In this document: positions 1 to 23,700 of the stretch, piece by piece
Position numbering within the stretch: position 1 is the first letter of the stretch
Layout: each line of letters starts with the position of its first letter
Assembly: GCF_002234675.1 (NCBI RefSeq)
Contig: NC_019880.2
Location: 19,604,789-19,668,788, forward strand
Source: Oryzias latipes
Lineage: Eukaryota; Chordata; Actinopteri; Beloniformes; Adrianichthyidae
Direction: 5' to 3'
DNA: 64,000 nucleotides
The notes under the pieces: model-generated
What the model saw: the letters and a program-made list of their open reading frames with translations, nothing else
Databases searched by the model: none
What the model was told of the DNA's origin: nothing
Position numbers and translations under genes: made by a program

Positions 1-835
1 TGGGGGGTGGGTTCTGGTCCTTGCCCCTGGGTGCTGGGCCCCGCCAAGTCTACAACTGTGGCCGAGCCTGGTCGGGCCAAGTTAACAACACCCCTGGTGG
101 GCCCCCTTTCTCCCCGGGGAGCTCCCCTCCTGGGCGGGGGCGGCTGGCCCCTGCCATGCTCCTCCCTGGACCAACCGTGGGCCGGGTGGGTGGCTGCCTG
201 GAGTGTGGGGCGGGTCTCCCTTGGGGGGTCCTGGCTCGTACCTGGGGTTGGGGCGGGGGGATGCCCGGAACTCCTGGGGGGTGGTGGGCTGCTCGTCTGG
301 GGCTGTGGGCGCCCTTCTCGGGTGGGGCCCTGCGTTGGGCTCTCCCGGCGCGGCGGGGGGCTGCCCTCCTGGTTGGGCTGGGGCGGCGCTCCCTTTCCCT
401 CCGTGCCTCCCTGCTCTCTGGCTCTGTGGGCCTCGCGGCGGTCCTGCTGGCCCTGGCCTGGTTGGAGCGGTGGGTCGCCCGGGGGGGCGGTTGTTCCCTA
501 TCATTACCTTACCGTAATGATAAACAACCAGTAAACTTGTTGCTTTATGCTGCTTCATGGTCTTATTCCCCCCCTCCTATTATCACCCTCTTACCCCCCC
601 CTCTCTCTAACCACCCTCTCTCTTCTTCCCTTCTTTCCTTTTCCGTCCGGTCCAACACCAAAGATTTTCAAACATGGTTGAAATTAATAAATTTTGGCCT
701 CAATTACAAAAGGGGTTTATTCAGACATACCTTTGGTTTGTCTGAAGATTAATAACCCCTCTTGTTAAAGTAAAATATGTCCAACACAAGAGGCCGTCAG
801 CTCTCATCTGCCTGCCCAGCTGTTGGATAGGACAA
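1..835 (+). repeat. GC-rich interspersed repeat, copy 1
   Basis: About 500 bases of G- and C-rich sequence of low complexity are followed by pyrimidine-rich blocks and a tail containing GTCCAACACAAGAGGC and CAGCTGTTGGA-AGGACAAGTTA. The same order of segments returns at 38620-39545 (AATGATAAAC, then TGCTTTATG, poly-C, then the CAACACAAGAGGC tail), and the tail alone returns near 11160-11225. That makes this an interspersed repeat cut by the window edge. The long open frames in its GC-rich part are a base-composition effect; no protein family is recognisable. Confidence 0.7.
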
Positions 836-1059
836 GTTAAAAAATAAAATAAAAATTTAAAAAAATGGCAGCTGAGAAATATGATTGTGCTAAATCTTTT
901 GGTTGCAAATTGTGGGTTTTGGTTCTCAATTTGTGCATTTTGATTCGTGGATTTGGGGTTTTGATTCGCGGTTTTACGGTTTTGTTGCGCAATACTGAAT
1001 TGACACCATAGGGAAAGTACAAAGACAGAAGAAATTAAGAGAGAAATTTCCAGTTTTAC

Positions 1060-2215
1060 AGTAGGTTGTACTCCTCTTCTTTTTCATCTCAAAATTCTGA
1101 TAGCTTTTTTAATCATATCAACGATTGGGCTCCCAAAGTGGATGAAAACTTTAAAACATTACGTGAAGCAGAAATTACTATGGAAGAAGCAGAAGCAAAA
1201 AAAGCCACGAGAAGTTTAGCTTTAGCGTGATTATCGTTATACACAACTTCCAGATACAGTGCAATAAAATCAAATAAAACATGATTTACACATTTTAATA
1301 ACACAATTTTCAACCAAAGGTATTTCTCCCTTTAAACAAAAAATAAACTAACCTTGTAACCTTTTCAGTGACACTTAAAACACCAATGTGATAAAAGCAG
1401 TCCCTCAGACTTTGATCCAAATGTCCCACAGTCTGGTTCATAATGTTTAAGTTCAGCTTCCATCTCTGTTGTTTGATGGTCAATCGCTTAATTCAAAACT
1501 TCAGAACTAATTCATACAACTTTTGTTAGAGAACTGCTTCCAACATCTTACAAAAATCATTACAAAAATCATAGCAATACACAAAAGAGGAAAAATGCAA
1601 GTTAAGAAGTCAGTTTTGTAAGTATGCAGAAATCCATTTTAAAATAATCAATCCAGTTTATCCATGCAAGGAACTACTACATATACGTATTGGTTTTCAA
1701 GAAAATAATTGTTCTTTCTGCTATAAATATTTAGAAACACTTGATCATCTGTTATTTGAATGTATATATGTTAACCGTTTTTTGGAGAATTTTTTATGTT
1801 GGTGCTGTTCAAAGTTTCTTTTTCATATTTTTTATTCAGTTACAAAAAGACATTGCATTATTTCGAGTAGTTTCTGGTGATGATTTATTTGATTTGGCAC
1901 TTAATACTCTACTACTAATTAATTTCTGGGAACTGTTTCCTTGATAAGAGTAGATTTTTAAAAAAAATTAAACCATTAGTTAAAGAGAGCTGTTTATATT
2001 TTAAATCGCTGAAATTTATGAAAAACCAAAATGCCATAAAAATGTCCATTTTCATTGAAGATCACATGTTGAATGACAATCCCTAGTATTGTGGACTACA
2101 ATTCTAATGTTATTTTATTGTATTTTATTATTTTCTCCATTTTTTCTTTTTGTTATTTTCTATTTATATGAATATCTATTTCATCTTTTGAAGTTCTAAA
2201 AAAAATCTGTTAAAA
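1060..2215 (+). mobile_element. Decayed L1-type LINE ORF2 fragments
   Basis: At about 1700-1790 the plus strand encodes NNCSFCYKYLETLDHLLFEC, the CxxC...H....C zinc knuckle found at the C-terminus of L1-like ORF2 proteins, followed by a typical aromatic-rich tail broken by frameshifts. A further stretch at 1090-1230 (DENFKTLREAEITMEEAEAK) resembles the segment just ahead of the reverse-transcriptase domain, less certainly. There is no intact reading frame. The fragment ends in A-rich sequence near 2190-2220. It may be one 5'-truncated, internally deleted insertion or two separate ones. Confidence 0.55.
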
Positions 2216-2673
2216 AAACATACTGAAAAAACGATCACATGTTGACTGTCGATTCTTTCCAGAGGCTGAAAATGTTGCCCTCGTGTGGACTACAGTGGTA
2301 TGGCAAAAATATGGCTCTCCAGGCGAAACCATTTAGGCCATTTTCAATTAAAAAATTAAAAAAAACCATATAAATATTAGGGAATAAATCACACAATTTT
2401 GATATTATTGAAAGGAGAAAATGAAAATCGTGCCTCATGCTAAATATTATAAGAAGTCTATGTCAGTTTTTCATTTGGTTCCTCCCCCCCGTAATTTCCG
2501 AAAAAATGGAGTGTTCCAATAGTATTGAAGGCTAAACTGAAAAAGGTTTGTTTTCAACCAAGAGAAGGAAGCGTCTCTGAGGTTTGCCGCAGCCCCGTTG
2601 ACAAAAAAAAAGAACGGGTTGAGCAGTTGTTTTAATAATTGGTATATTTTTGACAATTCTTTCTTAGCTCGCC
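2216..2673. other. 5' flank of FBXO33
   Basis: This is AT-rich sequence until about 2570, where it becomes richer in GC as it approaches the FBXO33 first exon. The proximal promoter and 5' UTR must lie here, but no TATA box or clear factor site stands out. Nothing else is recognisable. Confidence 0.4.
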
Positions 2674-12896
<10,223 letters not shown>

Positions 12897-15800
12897 GCAG
12901 CAGGGTTGTGCCCCGGCAGATACCCGCTGAAACTTTGTCAAGACCAGACCAGATCAGCCATGAACACCACCCCCAAGTCAAACGGTCTACAAAATTAAAT
13001 TTAAATGAACCAAGCTGTTTTTTTTCCGTTTTTTTTTTTTAATTCTTTGTGCTGTTCCTTTTCTTTTTCTTCCAGCACCTGTCTTTTTTTTACTTCAAAT
13101 CTTTGGACGTTTAGACTAAACCATTAAGGAAAACTCATTATTTCCTTAAAAAAGAAGGAACCCCTGAAATTCTGAGCAGACTAAGAAAAGTGTGGTTGTA
13201 AGAACAATATTTTTCCTAGCCTGCTGAGTTATCAGTCATTCCACTACTAGGCCAGTAGGCCCAGCCCAATCACATCTGGTCTGGTCTTGCCCTCCAGTGG
13301 TTAGTGCTCCCTCCATCACCTTAAAACCTCCAGACCCTCTGTGTAATGTAATTTTGACATTTACCTTGTTTCTCCTTCCTTCTCATATTTGACCTTTTTA
13401 TGTCTCTCCTTGCGCTGTGTGTTAGCTAGTTTTAGCTGTGTGGTAGTTTCCTAGCCTGTATGGGCTTTGTATGTATTTAAATGCAAATATCTAATCCTGC
13501 TCACAGCTGAAATGGGACAGGCAGGCAGATTGGGGGATTTGACTTGTGAAGAAAAATGGTTTGTGTGTTTAGCCTTTTTTTTTTTTTAATTTTTTTGTGA
13601 ATGTGTAAATTTACCCATCAACAACTTCCTGGGGAACAAAGCAAAACCTTGCTGGTTTTTCCTTTTTCTCGGAAAGAGCGTCTTGTGCACTTGTTCGCTA
13701 GTTCGAGAGCCTTACCCAGCAGGGTAGGAAGCTCTGCTGTTAATCAGCTTTGGTGCAGGTTTCAACAGCTGCCATGTTAGTGCCATGACTCAAACATCTT
13801 GTGAAAGAGTGGCATTGCTAAACTTAAAAATAAGAGGTTTTAGTAAGAGGTCTGAGCACCTCATCAATCGAGTTGTGGAGAACGTTGTTACATGCTTCCG
13901 GCTCTTAAACTTCCCACCCTGCTTACTTTTTAAGAGCAAACCTTACAACTCAGCTCAGGTGAAAGACTCCAGAGCTCAAAAGGTCAACTGGTGTCAAACA
14001 ACAAATGTGTTGTAACAAATGTTTTGTATTACAATCTCTAATGAATTGGTTGTGATCTTTAGACCTTTATCAAGCTTAAAGAGTGATCAGTGATGGTGGT
14101 TTTACAGCCCTCTTGTTTTATCCACTTTTATATCCACCGGTTATTATCCGAAGATAAATCTATTTAAATGCTATCACTGAGGCATTAGAAGGTCCTCGAG
14201 ATCAGTAACCTTCTAAGGTTAAGACGGCACATATAGATTCCACACTGTCATTTGTATTTTTGGGTGAGCTCGTGCTGAAACAGCAGATAAGCAGTATTCT
14301 TCAGGTGCAGTTCTCTTAAGTTGGCAGGTTTTACAGTCATGCTATCAGTGCTGTAAGCATGAGGACATTTTGAGGGTGAGGGGCTTTTTAAATGGGAAAG
14401 TCTGCAGTGAATGTAACTAGACTTGGATTCCTCCATCTGCTTTGTGTTGAAAAATGGAGGGTTGCTGTGTTTTTTTTGCCACAGATGTTTGTGACGTTTC
14501 TTGCTGTGGCTGAATGGCCCGGTTCCTAACACAGCCAAGACCTTCTTTTTTGCAAACTGACATGCACAGCACAATGAGCTTTTGTGTCATTTGGCTTGTT
14601 TTTGTGTTCGAAGCGGTCACCTCAGGTAGGCTCTTAACATCACTATGACCTGGACAGCGATGGTGATGTTGACTCGGGTGTGCAAAGCAATCAATTTCTT
14701 TTATTCCCTTTTAAGTCACAGTTGCCTTGGAAACAGGCCCTACTTTTCCAGATCCTGTAGTTAGTGTTGTTGTTGATGACCTTGTTTTCTCTTGCCATCT
14801 GCTAAAACCTTGCTGCCTCCTTTGAGCAGCAGGGAAAACCTAATCATACATATGTTTTCAAAGATTATGGTTGATAAAACATGAGAATGGCAAAATCTAG
14901 CTCTGCATTGTGTATTTGTACCTGTGCTGTACATGGAGAACGTGTTACCCTCAAATATTTAGCTGAGGAGAGCACGTATGCCTAGAATGATGAATCCTGT
15001 TTGTCGTGGTTGTTCTCGGAGTGCTAACATGTTTAAGGCTTATGGCAAATGACGAAAAGCTTTGTTTGTCTTAGACAATAGCTGACACAGTAACAGAGGA
15101 CGCTAAGGTGTTTGGACTGCTAAATTGTTTTGACAGTCATTGTCTTCTGAGGATTTATGCAGACAAGTCTTGAACTAAGTTGCTCGTGTAGCAACGAACA
15201 TCAGGTTTGGCTTTCAGGGTACTTGACAATCTTACAAGTTGTTGGGAATTGTACCCTCAAACCATCGCATTCACCTCAGACATGATGACACCGCGAAGCG
15301 TGACGATCCTGTAAAAACTTGTAGTTTACACGACAGATCGTGCAGTTTTGAAACCTTTGTTGTGAAACCATTGTCCTAAAATCACCCAGCACTTTACTAG
15401 CTTCCGTGTGAATCTGTTCTAGTCATGGGCCTATGATTACCAAGTGTTTGCTTTAAAGACCTTGATGGTTTTGTCATGATGATCTTTGTTGTTCTTGGTT
15501 CATATCTCAGGATAAATGCACTTTGGTACCATCATTTTGTTTTTAAAGGCTCTCTGTTGCTGAATGGAGCGCTGTAAAACACTTGGTAAAAATAGCAACA
15601 TTTATGCATTCAGACCAAAATATGGTGGAATGTTGTGGGTTTATCCTTTGTTATTGAATGTAATGTTAAACTTGGTATCAGTTAGACATTTCCTTTTTTT
15701 TTTAAGTTGACTTTACAAGCTCCGTCTCCCTGTCTGTTTACTGTTTTCTGTTCTGTTTTTTTTTTTAATCTCTTCCACGTGGATGTGAGGTTTTACTGGC

Positions 15801-18800
15801 CGTGAAGTCAGATGTCGTCTGTGTTGAAATGCTTGTGGCTTTCAGCAGATTTTAACAGGTTGAACAGAGAATGCAGTTTGACTCTGCAATCGAACGCAGA
15901 GTCGCTAACCTAAAAAAATCTGTTGTGAAACAAGGTTTCAGTTTCAGAACGGAATGAAGGTCATTCTGACGCACCTTAAATAGTTTATGCTGTGTGCAGG
16001 TAGATTTTTTGTTGGGAATGTCACTGTTTGTGATGTGAAAATATTCTGGAACAGTTACTCCATAAAATAGACTCATACTGATCCAAATGATTGCATTCTG
16101 TTAGTGACTCCCGCTATATCTCCTGTTGTGTTGTGTCTGACAGCCTCTGGATTCTAAATCTCAACTTTCTGTCATCAGCATTTCGTTTTGTGTACTTTGT
16201 TTATTAGTTAGGGAAGTAGTATTTAAGCTATGGTAGCTAAGGTTTCCGTTGTAGTGGTTTTATTCCCCCTTTGCTCATGTTTTTGTGTGTATCCAATAGA
16301 AATGTACATATAGGGCGTGTAGATGAAGAAATGATCGGCCCTTTAACCATCGCTCAGTCTGTTCATGCCTAACAGTGTGCGTGTATTTAGGGAATAGAGG
16401 GCATTGGCGTTGGACGGTGTAGCCCCATCACCTCTGATGCTGCACAAAGTTGTTTGCTCCCAGGGTGTTGTCAGTTTTCAGATATGAAGAGGTGGATGGA
16501 ACGTAACAACAGCCTCTCTAGCTCACTTATGAATTTCAGGAGTCACTGGATATTTTGTCCTTCATGGACACATCTTAAGCTGGTAGACCAAGCAAACTGA
16601 CTGTAACTGACTGCAGTTCTCATCTACTGTCACGCAGTATTGTTGACTCCACATCTCACCTGGCACTTTTGTGCTCTGCTGAAACTCTGCCTACTAATGC
16701 AGTTATTTTATGTTACCAATGTTAACGTTTCCATTCTTTGGACCTCATTGCATCAGACCGTTGGTAGTGTTTTTGTGCTTGGGTGAATGCAGACCAAAGT
16801 GGACGACGGTTTTGACACTTGTGTTTTATTTTGTGTGTCAAAAAAAAACTCAAGAATGTGTAGTTTAGATGGCATTAATGGCATTAATCTCCATCACAAT
16901 AAGGGTTTAAGCGACATAATTGCACGTAGGCTATTCGCTTTACCTCTGATTGGCTCTCAGGGTCTACAGTGTTTGTTGCTGAGTCATCAAAGCCAGGCCT
17001 GCCAGGTTGAGTGCAGCACATTGATGGGGTTAATCAAAGAGGTCGCTGACATCTTCCTCTATCCCTCTCCTGTCAGTCACCTGTCTCACTGTGAGGAGCA
17101 AGTGAATGTAAAAAAAAAAAAAACTGTGGAAGTAGAGGAGCACGTCCCTTGTTAAAAGCCATTTAGGGTTTATTATCACAGATGGAGTTACTCTGTAATA
17201 GAAGCTTCCTGACCATGAAAAGACCAGAGTGCCTGATTGTGAAAAGTTCTGTATGGTGGAAAGCACTTGCTCCTGGCCTCTTCATTTGCTGCTAGAAACA
17301 GGACATTCCATACGTTCCGGGAGGGGCAGGGCTGGCATTGGCCGTCTGATTAGCCAAATGTTTGGACTTCATATTTCAAGCGTGTGTGAGAATGAACATA
17401 TGTACCATATATGATTTTTTACTTGGGTCTGTTTTTGGCAGGACGGAGTCACACTGGGGTTTAGCAGCTGGTCTGAGGAGAGGAAAGGTGTGATGTTTGC
17501 TCTCTCTGAATGGTCAACCACGTTTCCGCTGCGTCAACTTTCAGGCCACTTTTGAGGCCTTTGTGTGTCCGGTACACAACAAGTCACAAATGTAAATATT
17601 CTACTGTGACTTCAATCCAGAGATAGCCACTGCTCTGTGTATCAGTTTAGTTGGTTCAGGAGGTTTGAACCCGCTTTACGGGCAAAGATCAGTGCACGCA
17701 CAACTCATTCTCACTACCGTGACACAGGAGTTTGAGCAGAACTGAATTAAACAGCAGGTGCTAACAGATGTTTAACTTTGTTATACTGTGTAAATATTGA
17801 GAGGCACAGAGCAAGCAGAGCCTTATTTTCAGAGTCCTGGTAGTGGAAATGGTAAAAGAGGGATGTGTATAATATTTTTTTTCTTCAGATATGCTTTCAT
17901 GGAGTTACGAAAAATAGCATGGCTCCTATGGCCTATGTAACTGAATCCACAGAGCTGGCCTCTAATGAATTCCATCCGATAGATGTAAATGGATGAAGTT
18001 CTGTGTCTTGGAATGGGGCCAACGTGAAAAGAACTTAGCTTATGTGTTGACACTTACTAGCCATTAAGTGATCCTTTCACGAGTGTGATGTTTTAGTACC
18101 AAAGCAGCTGACTGAGTGAAACCTCTTTCAGTCTCAAACCTAGAACCATCGCTCATTAAACACCACAAGCTTCATTTCCACATTGTTGCCAACTCAGGAG
18201 TTTGTCTTCGGGACTCTTTAGATATTTTGTGGAAATAAATAGAAATTAAGGAGGAGAAAGAGGAAAAACAGACTTGTACTAAGGTAGTTCTATGCCCAAA
18301 CCCTTCTTTAAAAGACTAAACACTTTTTTGGTTTATTACGTCTGAAGGATTCAAGAAGTTGTTTTCAAATCAGAAATTTTTTCCTCCTAATGAGTAGTAC
18401 CACCAATGTGCTGATATGTTGATAATGTGCATTACTTTGTTATGTAAGCTAGATTTGATCAGTAAAACGAAGTGTGTAAAGCTCTGTGTGACCGGGTGCA
18501 GCACAGCCGATGTTTTGACACTGGTGTAGTCATCAAAGGTGGTGTTTGGAGGTAAATCCCAGCAACCGTGGTTTCAGGGAAATGTGTACAGTTGCTGAAA
18601 ATGCCACTGTTAATGCAACTTGGCCAAATCACACCACTTTCATGGTTGCATAATGAAGATTCATGCGACAGCTGGATATGTCAAAGAACAGATGGATATT
18701 GAGAACATTGTTGGATATCTTTATCACAAGGCCTCTTTCTCAAGCCTAAAGGACTTAACATCTTAGCAAACCAGACAGGAAACCCTGCCGTTCAGTCCAG

Positions 18801-18960
18801 CCTCACAACTATGCAAGAGGGATGTATATGATCAAAATGTTTCTTTTAATTATTATATTTTTACATTTTCTTTCTGTCACATCGTTGAAATGAAGAACTT
18901 ATGAGAGTACTTGGCCTTATGCCGAGTTGTGAAATTTATTGACATTTCCCTGCGTTTTAG
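12897..18960 (+). other. FBXO33 3' flank, probable long 3' UTR
   Basis: For about 6 kb after the FBXO33 stop no transposon terminus, LINE or SINE was recognised, in contrast to the repeat-dense introns. Possible poly(A) signals are ATTAAA at 12994-12999 and AATAAA at 18234-18239. Two Pumilio-type TGTAAATA elements occur at 17591-17598 and 17789-17796. These fit a long 3' UTR, but where transcription ends cannot be read from sequence. No open frame here looks like a conserved protein. Confidence 0.4.
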
Positions 18961-19041
18961 GATCTCTTGAATCTGGACAGCCGGCCCAGTGACAGCAGCA
19001 GTGATGGCAGGCTCACTCTTGGTCTCTGTGAGACTGGCTAG
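18961..19041 (+). other. Possible orphan terminal exon
   Basis: A good acceptor (CATTTCCCTGCGTTTTAG) is followed by 26 open codons and a TAG. The peptide is Ser/Asp-rich (DLLNLDSRPSDSSSDGRLTL, then GLCETG). GC content is clearly higher than in the flanks. The sequence looks coding but I do not recognise the protein and found no upstream exon that must join it. It could be an alternative last exon of FBXO33 (phase 0 donor needed), a piece of an unrelated transcript, or chance. Confidence 0.25.
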
Positions 19042-20707
19042 GAGGCCCCAGTTTTATTGTGGTACGAATGTTGTGCATTTGTTTAAAATCAGGACAGTTT
19101 GCAATAACAGGAGTCTTACTATTGGCCACAAAGGGGCGCAAGCAGTGCTGACAGCGCCTGACTGTGTCTTTAGAAAACCTTTAGAGGAAGAAATATTCAG
19201 TATATAAATAGATATATAAAAAAGTTACAGTGCATAGTTCATAGATATCAATAGTGCATCATCATGGAATACTCTAATGCAACACACATCTGGGTTCAGT
19301 TTGGAACTATAAACTGTACTTTAAATCACAAGGTTTTTTTGTTTTGTTTTTGTCTCTCAAAGATGGTTTACCATATGTGTTGTTGAGATTCCTGTTCTAC
19401 TGTTTGCTAATGTGAGTACATAGTTCTGGGTTTTCCCTTCTTTTTGTCAACTACAACCCAGACTTAATGAAAAACATCAGCTGGAGGAAAGCTTAAAGAA
19501 AAAAAATATATATATATATAATAAAACATATTCAATTCTTATCCATAGTCACAATTTTACTGGAGAGATTTTGAATTTTGTTCAACAGATTTTCTACAAA
19601 ATGTTTCCAGAAATATCTGGAGATGATTTAACTCCACAAGGTGGATGGGGATTTGCTTGGACCAAACGAAGCAAAGCTCTAACCTTAAAGAGCCCATCAA
19701 GATCTTTTAGTAGAGAGTCTGACATATTTCCAGCTGTTGTTTAGTCTGCAGTGAAAGAGCCCTCTACAGACGAGATTTAACAAACAACTGCTGATCTGTG
19801 GGTCTGTTGTTGATAAAAAGGGGACCACTTTGCAAACCTCCATGAAAAATCTCTGACACAATTGGTTGCATATACTCGAAGGGTCAGTCTGCCGAGAATG
19901 AATTTGTAGCTATGTTGAATGAAAGCTTTTCTTCTTTTAGTCAGTGAATAAAAAATTGGAAAAATCCATTGTGTTAAGTCTTTCTTTAATCTGTTTTAGC
20001 TTTATCCAGGGGCAAGTGAATTTTGACAGGAAACATGCAAAAAGAAATGTTTTGGCTAAGACTGGAAGACTTTTTTTTTTACCTCATCAAAAATGCAAAC
20101 AGAAAATGTACAAAAAGAAGAACACAGACATGAGAAAATGACAAAAAGAGACACTTGATTAAATAGCAGGACTTGAAAGAAATGAAATGAGGCCTTCAAA
20201 AAGAAAAATTCCCAGAGATGTACAGGTTTATAAGGCACCACGTCATGATGACCTAATCACAAGGACATTGGTGTGATTCAGTCTATCTAAACACTGACAA
20301 GACCTCTGACATTGGCTTCTCTGTAATGTAGGCCTCCTTTTTTTCTCTCCTAAAGTCGGTTGCAGCAGAAACTTGTAAGAAAAGAACAGGTGACCATAAA
20401 CTAAAGACTTCAGTGACTTTCAAAAACGGAATCCCATATTAGACATTGAAACGTCAGCTTTTAAACATTTTGGTTTCCATCTGACAAATAAGCTATACAG
20501 CAGTAAGCTGTATCAATGACAATTGATAGTTGTGTCACACTTTACACTTTAAGTCATGTAAAGTAAAGAAACAAAATGTCAGTGTCCTCGTGTCCTCTTC
20601 TGCAGTTTGAGAGGGTCCTACACAAAGAGTAAAGCAAGGGTGTGCATATTTAGAAATCCAAATCCAGTGATATTTATCACCTGGTATAGGATTTTGTCCA
20701 TCTGAAG
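19042..20707. other. Intergenic, no gene recognised
   Basis: AT-rich sequence with short AT runs (19507-19522) and AATAAA motifs at 19520-19525 and 19947-19952, which could serve as distal poly(A) signals for a plus-strand transcript. No conserved coding segment or transposon end was recognised. Confidence 0.4.
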
Positions 20708-20725
20708 CAACACATGGACTTTACT

Positions 20726-23700
20726 CTTTCTCTTTCGGCTTTTCCCATCAGGGGTCGCCACAGCGAATCATCCTTTTCCACCTCACTCTATCATGGACAT
20801 CTTCTACCCTAACATTAGCCAACTTCATGTCCTCTGTTAAGACATCCATGTATCTCCTCTTTGGCCGTCCTCTTGCCCTCCTGCCAGGCAGCTCCATCTC
20901 CAACATCCTTCTACCAATATATCCACTATCCCTCCTCTGAACATGTCCAAACCATCTCAGTCTGGCTTCTCTGACTTTGTCGCTAACACAGGCAACATGA
21001 GCCGTCCCTCTGATGTACTCGTTCCTTATCCTGTCTAACCTGGTCACTCCTAAGGAGAACCTCAACATCTTCATCTCCGCTACCTCCATCTCAGCCTCTT
21101 GTCTCTGTCTCACTGCTACCGTCTCTAACCCATAGAGCAGAGCTGGTCTCACCACTGTCTTGTACACCTTTCCTTTGAGTCTTGCTGGCACTCTTCTGTC
21201 ACACAACACTCCTGACACTTTCCTCCAACCGCTCCAACCTGCCTGCACTCGCCTCTTCACCTCTTTTCCACACTCCCCATCACACTGAACTGTTGACCCC
21301 AAGTACTTAAACTCCTGCACCTTCTTCACCTCAGCCCCCTGTAACCTAACGCTTCTACCTTGATCCCTCTCGTTCAGACACATGTATTCTGTCTTACTAC
21401 GACTGACCTTCATGCCTCTTCTTTCCAGAGCAAACCTCCACCTCTCTAGCTGTTCCTCCACCTGCTCTCTACTCTCACTGCAAATTACAATGTCATCCGC
21501 AAACATCATTGTCCAGGGAGATTCCTGTCTTACCTCATCTGTCAGCCTGTCCATCAGCATAGCAAACAAAAAAGGACTCAAAGCTGATCCTTGGTGTAGT
21601 CCCACCTCCACCTTGAACTCCTCTGTCTGCCCTACAGCACATCTCACCACCGTCATACTTCTCTCATACATGTCCTGAACTACTCTGACATACTTCTCTG
21701 CCACTCCAGACGACCTCATACAGTACCACAGCTCCTCCCTCGGCACCCTGTCATACGCCTTCTCTAAATCTACGAACACACAATGCAGCTCCTTCTGACC
21801 TTCTCTGTACTTTTCCATCAACATTCTCAAAGCAAAAATGGCATCAGTGGTGCTCTTACGGGGCATGAAACCATACTGCTGCTCACAGATCTCCACCTTC
21901 TTCCTAAGCCTGGCTTCCACTACTCTTTCCCACAGCTTCATTGTGTGGCTCATCAACTTTATTCCTCTATAGTTGCTGCAGTTCTGCGTGTCACCCTTGT
22001 TCTTAAAGATCGGAACCAGAACGCTTCTCCTCCATTCCTCAGGCATCTTCTCACTCTCTAGAATCCTATTGAACAACCTTGTTAGAAATTCCACTGCTGC
22101 CTCTCCTAAGCACTTCCATACCTCCACAGGAACGTCATCAGGACCAACGGCCTTTCCGCTCTTCATCCTTTTCAGAGCCTTCCTAACCTCATCCTTTCCA
22201 ATCTCTGCTACTTCCTGCTCCACAACAACCACATCTTCCTCCCTTCTTTCCCTGTCATTTTCCACGTTCATCAGCTCCTCAAAATACTCCTTCCATCTTT
22301 TCTGTACACTCTCCTGGGTTGTTAGCACCTTTCCATCTCTGTCCTTAATCACCCTTATCTGTTGCACGTCCTTCCCATCTCTGTCTCTCTGTCTGGCTAG
22401 CCTGTACAAGTCCTTCTCTCCTTCCTTTGTGTCTAACCTGTCATATAGCTCATCGTAAGCTTTCTGTTTGGCCTTTGCCACCTCTCTCTTCACTCTACGC
22501 TGCGCTTCCTTGTACTCCTGTCTACCTTCCTCAGTCCTTTCTACATCCCACTTCTTTTTAGCCAACCTCTTCCTCTGGACGCATTCCTGTACTTCCTCAT
22601 TCCACCACCAAGTCTCTTTACCGTCTTTCCTCTTTCCAGATGACACACCTAGCACCTTCCTACCTGTTTCCCTGATAATCTCTGCTGTAGTTTCCCAGTC
22701 ATCTGGAAGCTCATCCTGACCACCCAGACCCTGTCTCAACTTCTGCCTAAATTCCTCACAAGTTTCTTCATTCTGTAGCTTCCACCACTTGGTCTTCTTT
22801 TCTGTTTTCCCTCTCTTCTTCTTCCTGACCTCCAGGGTCATCTTACACACCACCATGCGGTGCTGTCTGGCTACACTCTCTCCTACCACCACTTTGCAGT
22901 CAATAACCTCTCTCAAATGACCTCGTCTACATAGGATGTAGTCCACCTGAGTACTCCTACCTCCACTTCTGTATGTCACTCTATGTTCCTCTCTCTTCTG
23001 GAAGTAAGTGTTGACTACAGCCATTTCCATCCTCTTCGCAAAGTCCACCACCATCTGTCCCTCCAGATTCCTTTCCTTCACACCAAACCTGCCCATCACC
23101 TCCTCATCACCTCTGTTGCCCTCACCAACATGCCCATTAAAGTCTGCTCCAATAACAACTCTCTCTCCTCTGGGGATACTCTCTATGACCTCATCCAACT
23201 CACTCCAGAATCTCTCCTTCACTTCTAACTCACAGCCAACCTGTGGCGCATACCCACTGACTACATTCACCATCACCCCTTCGATTTCTAACTTTAAGCT
23301 CATCATCCTGTCTGAGACTCTTTTCACCTCTAGAACACTGTTTACAAACTCCCCCTTCAGAATCACTCCTACCCCGTTTCTCTTCCTATCAACACCATGA
23401 TAGAACAGTTTGTATCCTCCTCCAATACTACGTGCCTTGCTGCCCTTCCACCTTGTCTCCTGCACACACAGTACATCTACCTTCCTTCTCTCCATCATGT
23501 CTGCCAGCTCTCTGCCTTTCCCTGTCATTGTGCCAACGTTAAGAGTCCCTATTCTCAAACCTATGTTCCTGCCTTTTCCCTTCTCTCTCTGGCCACGGGC
23601 CCTTCTGCCTCCCCTCTTTCTTCGACCAACAGTAGTCAAATTTCCACCGACACCCTGTAGGTTAACAGCATCGGTGGCGGTCGTTGTTAACCCGGGCCTC

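Noticed and set aside
7..752. Overlapping long open frames in the first 750 bases on both strands
   Set aside because: The region is GC-rich low-complexity sequence with few stop codons in any frame. It belongs to an interspersed repeat and the translations show no domain or conserved motif.
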